From contig NC_006692.1 of the NCBI RefSeq assembly GCF_000091045.1, positions 684,721-737,220 of the forward strand: a stretch of 52,500 bases of DNA. Direction: 5' to 3'. The translations under genes and the position numbers were made by a program. The first letter of the stretch is position 1, and every line of letters starts with the position of its first letter. The notes under the pieces are model-generated. The model was given only the letters and a program-made list of their open reading frames with translations. It was not told the DNA's origin and did not search any database. Of the stretch, positions 33,055-44,502 are shown piece by piece. Origin of the DNA: Cryptococcus deneoformans JEC21. Its lineage: Eukaryota; Basidiomycota; Tremellomycetes; Tremellales; Cryptococcaceae.

Positions 33055-35909
33055 CTAGAATTCTGAACCTTCGACCTACCGCGACGTTAGTCAAAGGAAG
33101 GGCATTCTCATCGGATAAAAAAACTTACGTTGAACGTCGCCCCGTATTTCATATAGCCTTGCATTATTTCAAAGATCCCGACCGGCAGGTTCTGTCATTG
33201 TCATGTTCAGCCTTATCCTGCAGAAGCTCGAGAAGAAAAAAAAAAGATCGACTTACCATACTGAGCATTGTGTATTGTAATTTGGCATGTCCATGTATGA
33301 GTCCGACCTTGTACAAATAATGCGCGACCATGGACGGGTATGACGCGTCCATATACCATCTACACACACTTGATTAGGACCAAATCTGCCTTGTGAACAT
33401 TTTCGCCTTACCGATGGTGATAGGTTGTCAGCCTCACAGCCGCCGTCAAGGTCTTTTGAAGATCGCCCTCATTCGCATACGTTTCAAGAAGCTTCATAAG
33501 TGCTTTTGCGCTGAATTTGGAGTCGAGACAGCGTTGGTACGCGTCCTTGGCTTCTTCTTTGTGATGCAAACGTGTGGCAAGTTCACCAAGGATCTCCCAC
33601 TTTTGCGCCATCAGCTAAAAGTCCCCCACAGGTCTTGAAGTTTGCGTACCTCGGTACCAGTCTTTCGGTATGACATGTGCTGGGTTTTGAAATGAGATAT
33701 CTCTGCTCTCCAAATGGTGTAGACTCTCAAGTCTTCATACAGAACTCTGAGTTATTGCATGTCAGCCCTGAAAATATGCTACAGTCGTAGATCATTCCTT
33801 ACAAAAAGAGGTTATCTAGAAAGGAATGTCAGCCAACGTCGGCTTATTGCGAGGAAGAGTACACACCTAACCATCTCTCACATAATCGCTTATGAGAAAA
33901 CGCCGAAACCGGCTGTTCCCCTTCACTCTTCATCCCCAAAGGCGAATTGGGATCTTCATTCGCTTGTGCTGTCTCGGGCTTCTCCAGAGCGGGCTTGTGA
34001 GTACTTGCCTTTTCGCTGAACCCTGGTCCTGGAGCCGTATTAGGAGTGCGCATCGACTCGCTTGATATCCTGATGGTAGGTATATCGCTGGGAGTGTTGA
34101 CCTCTTCGGACGAGGTCCTCTTCAAGCCCGCAATGGACGCGCCGTCACCCGCTTCGCCATTCATATCAACAGAAACGTTCGTTTTATGCAGCCGATATTC
34201 CTCTTCCATGACGAAGACGGAGGATCTAATTTTGAGAAGCTCATCCCAACCAATCTTAGAGACAAGGAGAGTGAGGAGGGAGTACGCTTTGGCGAATGTG
34301 CCGCGGAGGTTGGGAGCGGGGAGACGGAGGAGAGCGATATCGGCCTGTAACTTGATCAGCGCGAATGGGAAGGATGCTGAAAAATTGCAAATTGCAACGC
34401 ACCTCGTTCTCTCGTGACGAATCTTCATCCACCAAATTGGAGTCTGCGATAAACTTCTTGACTGGCATATTGGACTTTGCAGGGGTAGGCATCCGATGGA
34501 GATCTCTTTCGTTATAAGTAAACATTGGACATGAGTTGAGTGTCAACAAAGCCTGGTCGAGTTGCCCCAACTCGATGTACGTCTCCGTGAGTTTGGCCCA
34601 AGTCGTGAACTCGCTGGGTGCAGAATTGACCGCCTGCTGGGCGACTTGCTGGGCCCATTCGTATTTGTGCTTGGAAAGGAGGAAATCGACTTGGGCATGA
34701 AGGATGGGATAGGATTGAGGATTGGCGGCAAGGGCAGCGTTCATGATCTTGACAGCTTTGATCTCCTCGTCTGCAAGCAAATGAGCATTTCCAACATCTG
34801 CGACTGTTTATGACCCACTCATGCCGATGTAACTCTTCGCCACTAGAGCGGCTACCTCTGGCTCCTTGTCCATCATCCTTTCGAAAAGGTTGGCGGCTCG
34901 ATGAAGTCTGAAAGAGTCGGAAAAGTATTTAAGAATGGCAGAGGTCAGGTGGTTGGTGACAACTGTGGCGACCTGTATTTCGGGATCTGAGCCAAGCTGC
35001 CAGCCTATATAGAATGTTAGCTTTGATCCTGTTTTTAATAGCTGAGCGTACAGACCCTTGAAGAACAGCGCTTCGGCGGCTTTGAGGAATCTTTCCTCTG
35101 CTTCTGGCGTTGTGATCGGATCCAGCTTTCTATACCCTGCCAACCTATAGGAGGCATCGTCCGCATATCTAATAGCACGCAGGATCGCAGACAGGTACGT
35201 CTCTTGCCAGAGCTCGGGGGTCGCAGGGTGTCTGCCAGGTCAGCACAGAAATAAGACGCTGAAACCCACCTTTGACCGTGAAGATCAACCACAAAAGCGT
35301 CGACACCGCCGGGAATATTGGCTTCCACCCGCATATCTACCCGTGAAAAGGCATTGAAGCAGCTTTAACCCCGGATCAGCCAGACTGCGACAGACGGCCG
35401 TAAGGAATGAACAGGACTTACCAATACGTCCCGCTTCGAACTTTCCATGCCGACCCCTTGCCAAACCATGCAGACGAATCTTCCACTGAAAACTGCAAAG
35501 AGTTGAGATAGGCAGCGAGTGACGCAGAGGACGAAGCCTCTATTCCAGAGCTATACAGACGTTAGCGCGGGTCAGACAGATAAAAAGAGTTGCCGAACCA
35601 GTAGTGATAGGACCCGATCTGTGTAGTTGGTCAGCTAATGCCTATCCATATGCAATTTACCTCTCGTTGAGTCGGCGGTTTCCCATAAACTTTCATAACA
35701 TGGCAGAGGTCTGGAGGGCCTAGTTCTCTGAAGGAGCCTGCAGACGATGTCAGGCAACGGTCCGGATGGACAGGACATGCAAGACGTACCAAGGGTTTCC
35801 GTTCTGGCTGCAAGGCTCTCTCCGATGTCGGTCTACGGGTAAGCGGGTGTCTCGCCAGAGGCATACTCACCTCTACAAACTCTGGGATGTCCTTGAATAG
35901 CTCTGACAT
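33055..35909 (-). CDS. Exomer cargo adaptor, ChAPs family (Chs6/Bch1-like)
   Basis: Sixteen exons: 35909-35871, 35832-35790, 35737-35661, 35618-35599, 35550-35422, 35362-35270, 35231-35056, 35004-34819, 34770-34403, 34344-33867, 33815-33803, 33746-33650, 33599-33412, 33359-33257, 33191-33129, 33075-33055 (697 aa). In yeast, ChAPs with Chs5 and Arf1 form exomer, which carries chitin synthase Chs3 from trans-Golgi to plasma membrane. Family signatures: FRELGPPDLCHVMKVYG near the N-terminus, REIGSYHYCSGIEASSSASL, SYIGMNEEIKAVKIMN, then TPR-like helices (TTWAKLTETYIELGQLDQAL, EEAKDAYQRCLDSKFSAKAL). The C-terminus is GLIHGHAKLQYTMLSMNLPVG. A Ser/Pro-rich insert lies in exon 10. Exon 11 is 13 nt. 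It shares a 163-bp divergent promoter with VPS52 and is convergent with CHS2. Confidence 0.93.
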
Positions 35910-36072
35910 GGCTGTTTTTATGGGTCGAGTCAAGATGAGGGGGAGAGGAGACAACAAACGAAGAACGCGAACGAGCGAGTGACGCGGCAGATCCCCCTCG
36001 CCCAGCCTTGCACTTGTTGCCATGGATGCTTGAATCCCTTGCATCTCTACTTTTTTTACGCCCAAACACCAA
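35910..36072. promoter_or_regulatory. Short shared promoter of the exomer adaptor and VPS52
   Basis: Only 163 bp separates the two divergent start codons, so both leaders and core promoters must lie here or overlap the coding ends. No TATA box is obvious. The compact layout suggests shared transcriptional control of two Golgi-sorting genes, though such spacing is common in this genome. Confidence 0.5.
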
Positions 36073-38287
36073 ATGCCCACTTTGCCCACTCCAGAGGAAG
36101 CTGGTGCCCATGACGGCCAGACACGTCCCGCCACTCCCGCACACCAGGTCCCTCTCGAGACACCAGGAGCAGGCCCCTCGCGACTAGCTACGCCTGACCC
36201 CGGCCGCGACCTCGAACTCGACATTGCATTCGAGCGCGAGCTGGCTCTGGATTCAGAGGACGAGGAGCAAGACAGAGAGAACTGTAAGTGTACAGACCGC
36301 AGATCGACACTAATTCCGTAGTCTTGCGGAAGCGGAACGATTACCTCGAGCTCGAACAATCTGTCAAGGTATATATATATATGCACGCTGTCGGGTAACG
36401 ATGCTGTACTTGCTGACGCTTCAAGAGTAGTCAAGTAACGAGCTGCTGCATTCACTGGAAGAATACCTATCAACTTTCCAGACTGACCTCTCGGCGGTCT
36501 CTGGACAGATTTCGGAGCTTCAGCAGAAGAGCTCGGATATTGAGAGCAGGCTCAACGGGCGCAAGGCAAGTTGTATCTATGGCAGCTGTATCGATCTCTC
36601 TCTGACTAGCATAACAGGCAGTGATACCCGCACTCAACGCTCTTCTTGGTGATATAACACTTCCGCCTTCGCTCGTCCTTACTCTTCGCGATACACTTCC
36701 CTCCCAAAACTCTGATATTTGGCTTTCCGCCATCATACAGCTCGATGAGAAGATCACTGCAATCAAAGCCCGGAGCAAGGTGCGGGCTGTGAAGGAAGTC
36801 GAACCGATTATAGACGGCCTCACAATCAAAGCTCTTCATGTCCTTCCGCCATTTCTGCTCTCCCTTATCAAACCTCTCAAATCGGCATCAAAAGGACTGT
36901 CAACAAATATGGGTGTGCTGCAAACGGGAGTCCTGCTGAAATACCAACCCTTCTACGCATTCCTCCTGAAGCACGCGCCAAGGTTGGCCAAGCAAGTTGA
37001 GAGGGGTTATGTCAATGCCGCCAGGGCATTTTACGAGACCGGTTTCCGTCGGTATGCTCGAGCTCTAGGTCAGATCAGAGCTAGGACAGTGGAGAAGAAC
37101 GATTTGATAGGGGTTGTATCTAGTGAGGCCGCGGCAGCGGTTCTGAACGGAAACGGAACACAGGAAGGAATGAAACAAGCGTATGAGAGGTTAAAGTTTG
37201 CTGAAGTGGATGAGGGGGCGGTCGTCCTGGCCTATATGGTCGACGACAAGGAGTTCGTAAGTCTCTGCAGGTTTTATTGAAACGTCCCGAGGGGGCGAGG
37301 GGGGAAGCGGCAGACGCTGATGGTGGATGGAAACAGCGATTACCTATCGAAGCATTATTCAGATCACTGAGCCTTGTTCTGATGGATAATGCTTCGGCAG
37401 AATTCACCTTTATCGTCCGCTTCTTCTCACGACCATCCAGCCCTCCTGCGGAACCCAGATCGTTCCTATCCCCCGAATCCACACCTCTCGACTCGCCCAG
37501 CCCGTCATCTTTTGCCGATCTGACATCTGAAGCGGGCAGAAACCAAACGGCCAGAAAGAGGGTAGGGATGAATGAATCCAACGAATGGCTGAAAGATGCG
37601 GAGCGTATATGGCACGAGGTGTTTGATTCAGCGTTAGACTACTGCACCGGTTTCTTCCAGTCCATGATCGATGTCCCTCCCCCTGCCATACCGTTACTCA
37701 CAGTCATCCGGCTGAACGATCATTTGTTGGCTACGTGTGATGCCCGAGGTACTCTCCCTCTTATCCCGTACCTCACTGGACAAAAGCTCGCCATGTGGCC
37801 GATATTCAGAAAGGAGATGGATCAGCACATTGAAAGCCTGAAGAAGCTCGCCGACGATGCGGAAGGGAAAGGACTGGCGGGGTTCATGGGTAGAGGTGTC
37901 AAGGATGGAGCAGTGAGACAGGTTGCAAGTCGTTATGCGGGGCTGTTCACTTGCGTGACGGCGTTGAGTGAAGAGGCGGATGAGGCCATGTTGTTCTCTA
38001 GGTGAGCACGGATTTCTGGTGGATGAGAAAAAAAAAGGAGACAAAAGCTGACAAAGCATAGTATGGCACGACTTCGCGCCGAGCTGGTTCGATTGACACA
38101 TTTGCAGTCGCTCAAGATCAAGTCTCCAGCTGAACGGCACTCGTTCCTTTCCTCCATCTACGAGATTGTCATGCACGAGCTTGTCTCTGGACCGGGGCAG
38201 ACAACGCATCCGAGGTTGCAGAGCGAGCTGTCATTTTTCCGGACTAGGGAGGAAGAAGCGAGAAGAAGAATCAGTGATGCTCAATAA
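36073..38287 (+). CDS. VPS52: GARP complex subunit VPS52 (SAC2)
   Basis: Six exons: 36073-36283, 36322-36368, 36431-36565, 36618-37256, 37337-38001, 38062-38287 (640 aa; yeast Vps52 is 641). GARP tethers endosome-derived vesicles at the trans-Golgi. After an acidic N-terminus comes the coiled coil YLELEQSVKSSNELLHSLEE, then STFQTDLSAVSGQISELQQK, then the characteristic ALHVLPPFLLSLIKPLKSAS and QTGVLLKYQPFYAFLLKHAP. The later part has RLPIEALFRSLSLVLMDNAS. The intron after exon 3 (36566-36617) begins with GC (AAG|GCAAGT). For intron 37257-37336 a nearer acceptor would leave only 14 nt, so the 80-nt form is used; it restores the conserved block. It is divergent from the exomer gene and 118 bp from the convergent CHZ1-like gene. 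Confidence 0.92.
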
Positions 38288-38405
38288 GATAGACCGTTGT
38301 GCATATATGCATAAGCAATCTTCATATAATCTTTGCATTTCTTTATATTGTCGAGACCATCAAGGTCATGGGAGCTTTCACTTTTACCGTATAACGACTC
38401 ATGGT

Positions 38406-39057
38406 CTACTTCTCCTCGTCATCGTCCTCGTCCTCATCCTCCTCTTCAGGGGCGGCAGCGGCAACATCCTCGTCATTGACTACGTGATATTGATCAGTAC
38501 TGCTTCCGTATTGTTGAGAGCATGACCCACACTCTTCATCGTCCTCAGGAGACTCGGGAGCGTCGATATCCTCGTCCTCCTCGTCCTCATCCTCGGGCGC
38601 ATCAGGATCGAGGTCAGCAGCCTTCCATGCCTCGGCCTGTGCATCATCCACGTCAGCATCCCTACGCCCATGTTATTGTAGCTGTAATTCAACGTACCTT
38701 GGAGTAGTCAACCTTCTTCCTGTTCCTCTTGCCGGTGACGATAAGGTTGTCCAGGTCGTCCTCCTCGAGCTCCGCTTCAGCCCCACCCTCAGCCTCAGGC
38801 TCGGCCTCTTCAGTGCTCCTCCCCTTGCCCTTCTTGTCGGCAGCCTCATCGGTCTTGGTCCTAAATGTCAGAGTCAACTACCCGGTCATGTGATCCAGCA
38901 AGAAAGAAGCGCACTTCTTCTCGGCGTCGCCCTCTGGAGCTTCCTCGGCCTTTCGTTTCTCACCGACCTCAGCCTCCTTGGCGGCGGCAGCGGGGGCAGG
39001 AGTCTCGACGGACGTGGCCTCGGCGACGGCAGCGGTGGTTTCCTTGTCGGCAGACAT
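38406..39057 (-). CDS. Highly acidic nuclear protein, CHZ1-like histone chaperone candidate
   Basis: Four exons: 39057-38915, 38860-38698, 38636-38531, 38479-38406 (161 aa). The N-terminal half is Ala/Glu/Lys-rich (EVGEKRKAEEAPEGDAEKK) and the C-terminal third is almost all Asp/Glu. Between them lies EEDDLDNLIVTGKRNRKKVDYSK, which resembles the CHZ motif (acidic, then NII..GRRTRGKxIDY) of the H2A.Z-H2B chaperone Chz1/HIRIP3. Short length and acidity fit Chz1. Intron 38530-38480 is inferred: it removes a Cys/Ser/Gln segment out of keeping with the acidic tail and has a good branch site and GTGGGT donor. Without it the frame also stays open, giving a longer isoform. The function is inference from a short motif. 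Confidence 0.7.
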
Positions 39058-39416
39058 TATCGGATAGATGTAGAATGACGGATGGGGAGGAAGGACGGAA
39101 GAGGATGACGAAGTGTATCGATGGATGGTTGTTGTGCTCCTCCCAGAAAGGTAATATTGGCGCGTCGCGCTATGCCGGCTAATTTGGGTTCGGCGTTATT
39201 AACGGGAGGCAAGGCGTTAATAAGGAGCCGCTACGCGTTTGTGTCGCCACATGATTTCTCCGTGATTTCCCGACGCGTTCAGGGCGCGAGGCGGCCAGTG
39301 CCCAGGCACGGAAAGAAGAAGCTCCAGATGTAATCCAAAGGTTATATCTAGCTGCATTTTACTCGTCGCAGTCCTTCTTCCTTCTTCCTCACTTTTGCCA
39401 CATACATCCCCACGCA
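39058..39416. promoter_or_regulatory. Divergent promoter between the CHZ1-like gene and UXS1
   Basis: About 360 bp between divergent starts. The 70 bp before the UXS1 ATG is pyrimidine-rich (CTTCTTCCTTCTTCC). GC-rich segments with several CGCG steps lie around 39155-39310. No named site can be supported. Confidence 0.4.
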
Positions 39417-41455
39417 ATGAGCTCCGAGAAGCCTGTGAGTCCTCCCCCTCGTACCCGTCTCCCACCCCAGCATCCCGCTCCCGCCCAGCCCACCTTCCAC
39501 GCCGAGAGCACTCGTGCTGACCACGGGCGAACAGGAGACTATCACCCACGTTGGTTGCAACCGATTCGGTTTCGACTCTACCGTCGACATCGAGACTCTT
39601 AGGAGCTTGTACCTTGTGAGTAGCTGCACCATGGGTTTTGTAGGGTAGTGTGGCAAGGTGGACGGACTTTTCCGCGTGCTTGCTTCCTTTGTAGTATCCG
39701 CCGATGTGTCCAAGGGGCTCTCTTGTGTCGCGCCTTGGTCATTCTTTCTTTTGCCCGAGGAGACTAGATACAATGAGAGCCGCAGACCCCTTGGAGCTTG
39801 CCCCCTTTTCCGGCTCGGTCTCGCTAGTGGACCGTGGATATCTGCGTGTCGCGTGTAAACTCGACCATTTTTGCTGCTGCTGTCCAGCGAAGCATTGAAA
39901 CGCTTCTCGTATTCGAGATACGTGATCGGTTCTCTTTGACCCCATCTCTTAGATTCGATACACTATGTAAAAAGGAATTAGATTTTACCGTTTTCGGCCA
40001 ACGCGATCTTTATCTCGTAAATTGGGGGTGCCTGAAACTAATTCCTTGTTTACAGTCTCCCGCGTACATCAAGGAGGGCGGCGATGTCAAGGTCTCTCTT
40101 GACGCGCCCCAGAAGGATTTCTCCACCGAGACCACCTATGACCACAACACCAACACCATCCAGTACTCTACTGTCAACAAGTTCCCCCCCGTCAAGCTCC
40201 TCCCCAACCACGAGCGAAAGAGGATCTTGGGTAAGTGCCCGAGCGTATGTCGGGTAGATAAGACGCTGATGGTTGATGGTGATGATAAGTTACTGGTGGT
40301 GCCGGTTTCGTTGGTTCCCACTTGGTCGACCGACTCATGCTTCTCGGCCACGAGGTCACCGTCCTCGACAACTTCTTCACTGGTAGCAGGACTACCGTAA
40401 GTCTATCCGTTTTGAGTTGGTTCTTTTACATTGCAGCTGACAAAATCCAGGTCTCCCACTGGATTGGTCACCCCAACTTTGAGATGGTCCGACACGATGT
40501 CGTCGAGCCCTTCCTGATCGAGGTTGACCGTGAGTCTTGATTGTCTTGAGTCTCTGAAAATATCACTCAAGCTTCTTGCAGAGATCTACCACCTTGCCTG
40601 CCCTGCTTCCCCCCCTCACTACCAGATCAACGCCGTCAAGACTTTGAAGACTTCCTTTGAAGGTACCCTCAACATGCTCGGTCTCGCCAAGCGAACCGGT
40701 GCCCGATTCCTCATCACCTCTACCTCTGAGGTCTACGGTGACCCCGAGGAGCACCCCCAGCGAGAGGACTACTGGGGTCACGTCAACTGTATCGGTCCCC
40801 GAGCCTGTTACGATGAGGGCAAGCGTGTCGCTGAGACCTTGACCTATGGTTACCACCGAAAGGACGGAGTTGAAGTTCGTGTGGCCCGTATCTTCAACAC
40901 GTTTGGTCCCCGAATGAACCCCTATGACGGCCGAGTTGTTTCCAACTTTATCATCCAGGCCCTCAAGGGTGAAGACATGACTGTCTACGGTGACGGTTCC
41001 CAGACCCGATCCTTCCAATACGTCCACGACTTGATTGACGGTCTTATCCTGTTGATGAACGGTCCCGACACCCGACCTGTCAACATTGGTAACGGTGACG
41101 AGTTCACCATCCTCGAGTTCGCCGAGGCTGTCAGGGTAAGCTACTTTCTTTCTTCCCTGGACCACACGCGCTTAACTAGTCCATAGGACATTGTCGAAAA
41201 GGTCCAGAAGGAGGAGGGCAACCCTCTTGCCAAGCGGGTCAACATTATCCACAAGGAGATCCCCATTGACGACCCCCAGCGACGAAGGCCCGACACTACT
41301 CGTGCCAAGGAGTCTCTCCAGTGGCAGCCTAGGTGGAACGTTAGGCAGGGTGTTGAGGGTGAGTCTGCATGTGCCAATGTGTCCAAGGTCGCGCTGACAT
41401 TTCCACAGAAATGGTCAGGTACTACAGCGCCCGAATCCGAGAGGGTGCCATCTAG
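39417..41455 (+). CDS. UXS1: UDP-glucuronate decarboxylase (UDP-xylose synthase)
   Basis: Eight exons: 39417-39434, 39535-39615, 40056-40230, 40290-40396, 40451-40529, 40582-41135, 41187-41358, 41409-41455 (410 aa, which I recall as the length of C. neoformans Uxs1). It converts UDP-glucuronate to UDP-xylose, the xylose donor for capsule polysaccharides, glycolipids and O-glycans. It is an extended SDR: NAD-binding [10 protein letters not shown] at residues 93-102 (GxxGxxG), the Ser/Thr-rich ITSTSEVYG at 198-206, catalytic Tyr230 and Lys234 in YDEGKR, then [20 protein letters not shown] and [12 protein letters not shown]. No N-terminal membrane anchor is seen, unlike animal UXS, which fits a cytosolic enzyme. 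The first coding exon is 18 nt and intron 2 is 440 nt, the longest in the window. Confidence 0.98.
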
Positions 41456-41741
41456 ATGCGTTAATCATACATGTAATTTTTTTGGTCTCTCTCCTTTTCT
41501 TGGTGGTCGTGGATATGTATGCATATAGACCATTATGCGACTGGCTTTTTGAAATTTGCGTCCTGCGCTGCTTGTGCAATGCATGGTGTTTTTGTATATA
41601 ATATGATGAGTCTACTGCGCGGCGACGTGAATGACGAGTTGATTTTGCGACGGGAATGATGATGCGCGGTTCCAGCGCTGTCTCATCAACAACCTCCCAG
41701 CGATTACTTTTTTTTCCACATCCCCCCCATCCAAAACCAAC

Positions 41742-44310
41742 ATGAGCCCTCCACCAACCTCTCCAACAATCACAGAACCCCTGCCCGACACTCTGCTCCC
41801 ACCCAACCCTGCGCCCCATCCAGACGAAACACTCGCCCCCGAGAAACCATCCATGATCAACTTGGCGACGCCTGCCCCTCTTCCCCGGCCGTCCACGCTC
41901 ACAATCCCCAACGCGCCGGCCCAGAACCCGCCAGCAAAAGGTGTCCCTGCATGCACTCCTGCTGCCAACGCTACACCGTCAGCAGGAAGAAGAGACGGGG
42001 ACGCTGAAAGTGGGGGTGTAAAAGGTATTGATCTGTCAGAGTTTGACCCGTATGCGACGACGCCTGGACCGTCGATTGCTGCGAATGGCAAGAAACGCGA
42101 TGGCACTGTCGAGGACGAGCCGGAGCCTTTAGAAAGTTTACAAGAGAAACAGGATGCAAATGCGAATGTGAGGATAGAACAAGGTGTGGATATGGCCCCG
42201 ACTGGTAGTTCTCAAGACGCAGCAGCACGTCAACCGAGTGAAAGGGAACAAGCAAGCAACAGGCCTGCGACACCTGGCACGTCGACAGAGGGAGATCAAG
42301 AGGCCAGTGATAAAGACAAGGAACCGGTGTTCAATTTCCAAGGATTCTTAAAGGATCTCAAGCTGAAGAGTGCCGAGCCTGTCGCGAGGTACCTCAAGAG
42401 GTGTGTGCTTTTTCTATTGAGAGATAGACATGAATACTGACAGATGAGGCGGGATTAGTTTTCTATCAAACTTTGTGAAGAAGCCATTCACCGTGAATGA
42501 GCAGATCAAGTTGATCCATGATTTCCTTGCTGTACGTTTCTTTTCTAATGATCGATTTTAGAGTTGCAGTATAGGTTTTTTCGGCTGACAGCGATAAGCA
42601 CAGTTCATCTCGGAGAAGATGGTGCAGGTCGAACCTTGGAAATCTCAATCGTCTGCCGAATTCGACAATGCGCTCGAAGCAATGGAGAAGCTGGTCATGA
42701 ACAGGCTCTATAATTAGTATATATTTTTCTTCATTATGTCTTCTTCTTTTTTTCCTTCTGAAAACCCGTCTCTGTTATATTTATCTGACATTCACAACCC
42801 GAACTTTGCGCAGTACATTTACCCCCGAGCTTGTCCCTTCACAACCCATAACGACAGACGACCTTGAGCGTGATCGAGTGTTTTCCCAGCGGGTAAGGCT
42901 GTTTGGTTGGATAAGGGAGAAACATTTGGATGTTCCCGAAGGAGAGGCAGCGCAGGGTTTCTTGGGATTCGCAGAGCAAGGTGCGTATTGTGTGTGTGTG
43001 TTTATGTTGGACTGGTTTACTGATACGACGAGCAGAGTTGTTAAAGATTAACCATTACAAGGCGCCGCGAGATAAGATGATTTGTATTTTAAACTGCTGT
43101 AAAGTCATCTTTGGTCAGTCACCTCCTTGGCTTGTTTCCCCCGCTGCGCCTACTGACAGCATCCACAGGCCTGATACGGAATGTGTATGGTGCGGAGACA
43201 GGCGGTGCAGATGCCTTTGTCCCCATTCTCATCTTTGTCGTTCTCCGTGCCAACCCTGAAAACCTCATCTCCAACCTCGAGTACGTTGTGTGCCTTGCCA
43301 TTTTTTTGCATGATACAGTTTGCTGAACGACGATGGTCATTTTCATTAGATACATCCAGCGTTTCCGCAGCCATTCAAAATTGCAAGGCGAAGCGGCCTA
43401 CTACCTCTCTTCCATAAGCGGCGCCATCCAATTCATCGAGACCATGGACGCTTCCTCGCTTTCCAACATCACCCAACCGGAATTCGAGTCCAATGTGGAG
43501 AACGCTATTCAAAACCTACCGCCTAGCCCGTCAAGTGAGAAGAAGGGAGGCACGCTGCAGCCTTTGCATAGCAGTTTTAGGACGCCGGGGAAGGACCAAG
43601 GTCGGGAGCGGGAACGGGATAGCAAGCTCATTTCACCGTTCTCAGCTGCTACACCGGGGGAAGAAGCGGCCCGTCCGCTCAGCATGGCTTCTGCGCAAGC
43701 TAGTCTTGAAGGGACCCGCAAATGGTTTGCACGTACGGGCAACTTGGCACAGGAAGCGGTTAGCAAACCGTTAAACGCTATCGGCAAGATTTTGGAAGGT
43801 ATGAGTCCTGCGGATACAAGGCAAGGGAGCGAGGATGGAAGTGATGATGAAGGGAGCGCCCAGGGGGGGAGGGTGCCGACAACGACAACGACCGCGGAAA
43901 CGTCTGTGAGAGGAGGAGGACCGGGAGGTGTTTTCCCGAGAGATGTGTTTGGTTCCAGGAGGTTCAGGGCGGTGACGCCAGAGAGTCCATCACGCCGACC
44001 GGCGTTTGGCGATGAGGGTATTTCAAGAACGTGCGTGTTTTTTTGTTCTCTGGTTTGAAAAGTCCAGTACATTAATCTCGGTTTTTCCGCCAGAGGAACA
44101 CCATCTTCAGATATCCTTCCAGACTTTTCCGCTCTTCAGATACAGTCAACGATCGACGCTTCGCAAGAGACTTTTGCGCAAACACGCCACGCCAACGTGC
44201 AAACGTTGCACCAAATGTTCCCTGCGTTGGATGAAGAGATTGTGGAGGCGGTGTTGGAAGGGTGTAATGATGATTTGGGATTGGCGATTGACCGATTACT
44301 GGAAATGTAG
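41742..44310 (+). CDS. VPS9: Rab5-type GTPase exchange factor VPS9 (VPS9 + CUE domains)
   Basis: Eight exons: 41742-42400, 42459-42531, 42604-42716, 42814-42980, 43036-43113, 43169-43280, 43350-44030, 44094-44310 (699 aa). It activates Vps21/Rab5 in Golgi-to-endosome transport. The first 200 residues are Pro-rich and disordered. The helical bundle starts at NFQGFLKDLKLKSAEPVARY, then SFLSNFVKKPFTVNEQIKLI. The catalytic VPS9 domain shows NHYKAPRDKMICILNCCKVI, GADAFVPILIFVVLRANPEN and LQGEAAYYLSSISGAIQFIE. The ubiquitin-binding CUE domain is at residues 660-699 with MFP at 669-671 and a C-terminal Leu-Leu. The region between the two is low in complexity. An 18-base (GAT)6 run follows the stop. 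Confidence 0.94.
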
Positions 44311-44332
44311 TCTAGATTTTTTTTTTCTGGAC

Positions 44333-44350
44333 GATGATGATGATGATGAT
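44333..44350. repeat. (GAT)6 microsatellite
   Basis: Six perfect GAT units in the 3' flank of VPS9, 22 bp after the stop and following a run of T. This is a simple sequence repeat of no evident function, possibly length-variable between strains. Confidence 0.9.
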
Positions 44351-44502
44351 TTAGAACGATAAGAACAGGTACACACGGTGTACCACTGTGCATGTAAAGC
44401 AGTCTATGTATATATTCAAATAGTAGTTTTGGTACCGACACAACAAAAGAAAAGAGTTATTCAAGATCTAGGAGACGCGGGGATTTTAGAGAAGAGGTGG
44501 GT

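Noticed and set aside
37257..37270. 14-nt intron in VPS52
   Set aside because: Too short to splice; the 80-nt alternative ending at 37336 keeps phase and joins directly to the conserved RLPIEALFRSL block.
40563..41165. 200-codon minus-strand open frame
   Set aside because: Antisense to the strongly conserved UXS1 exon 6; open only because of its biased codon use.
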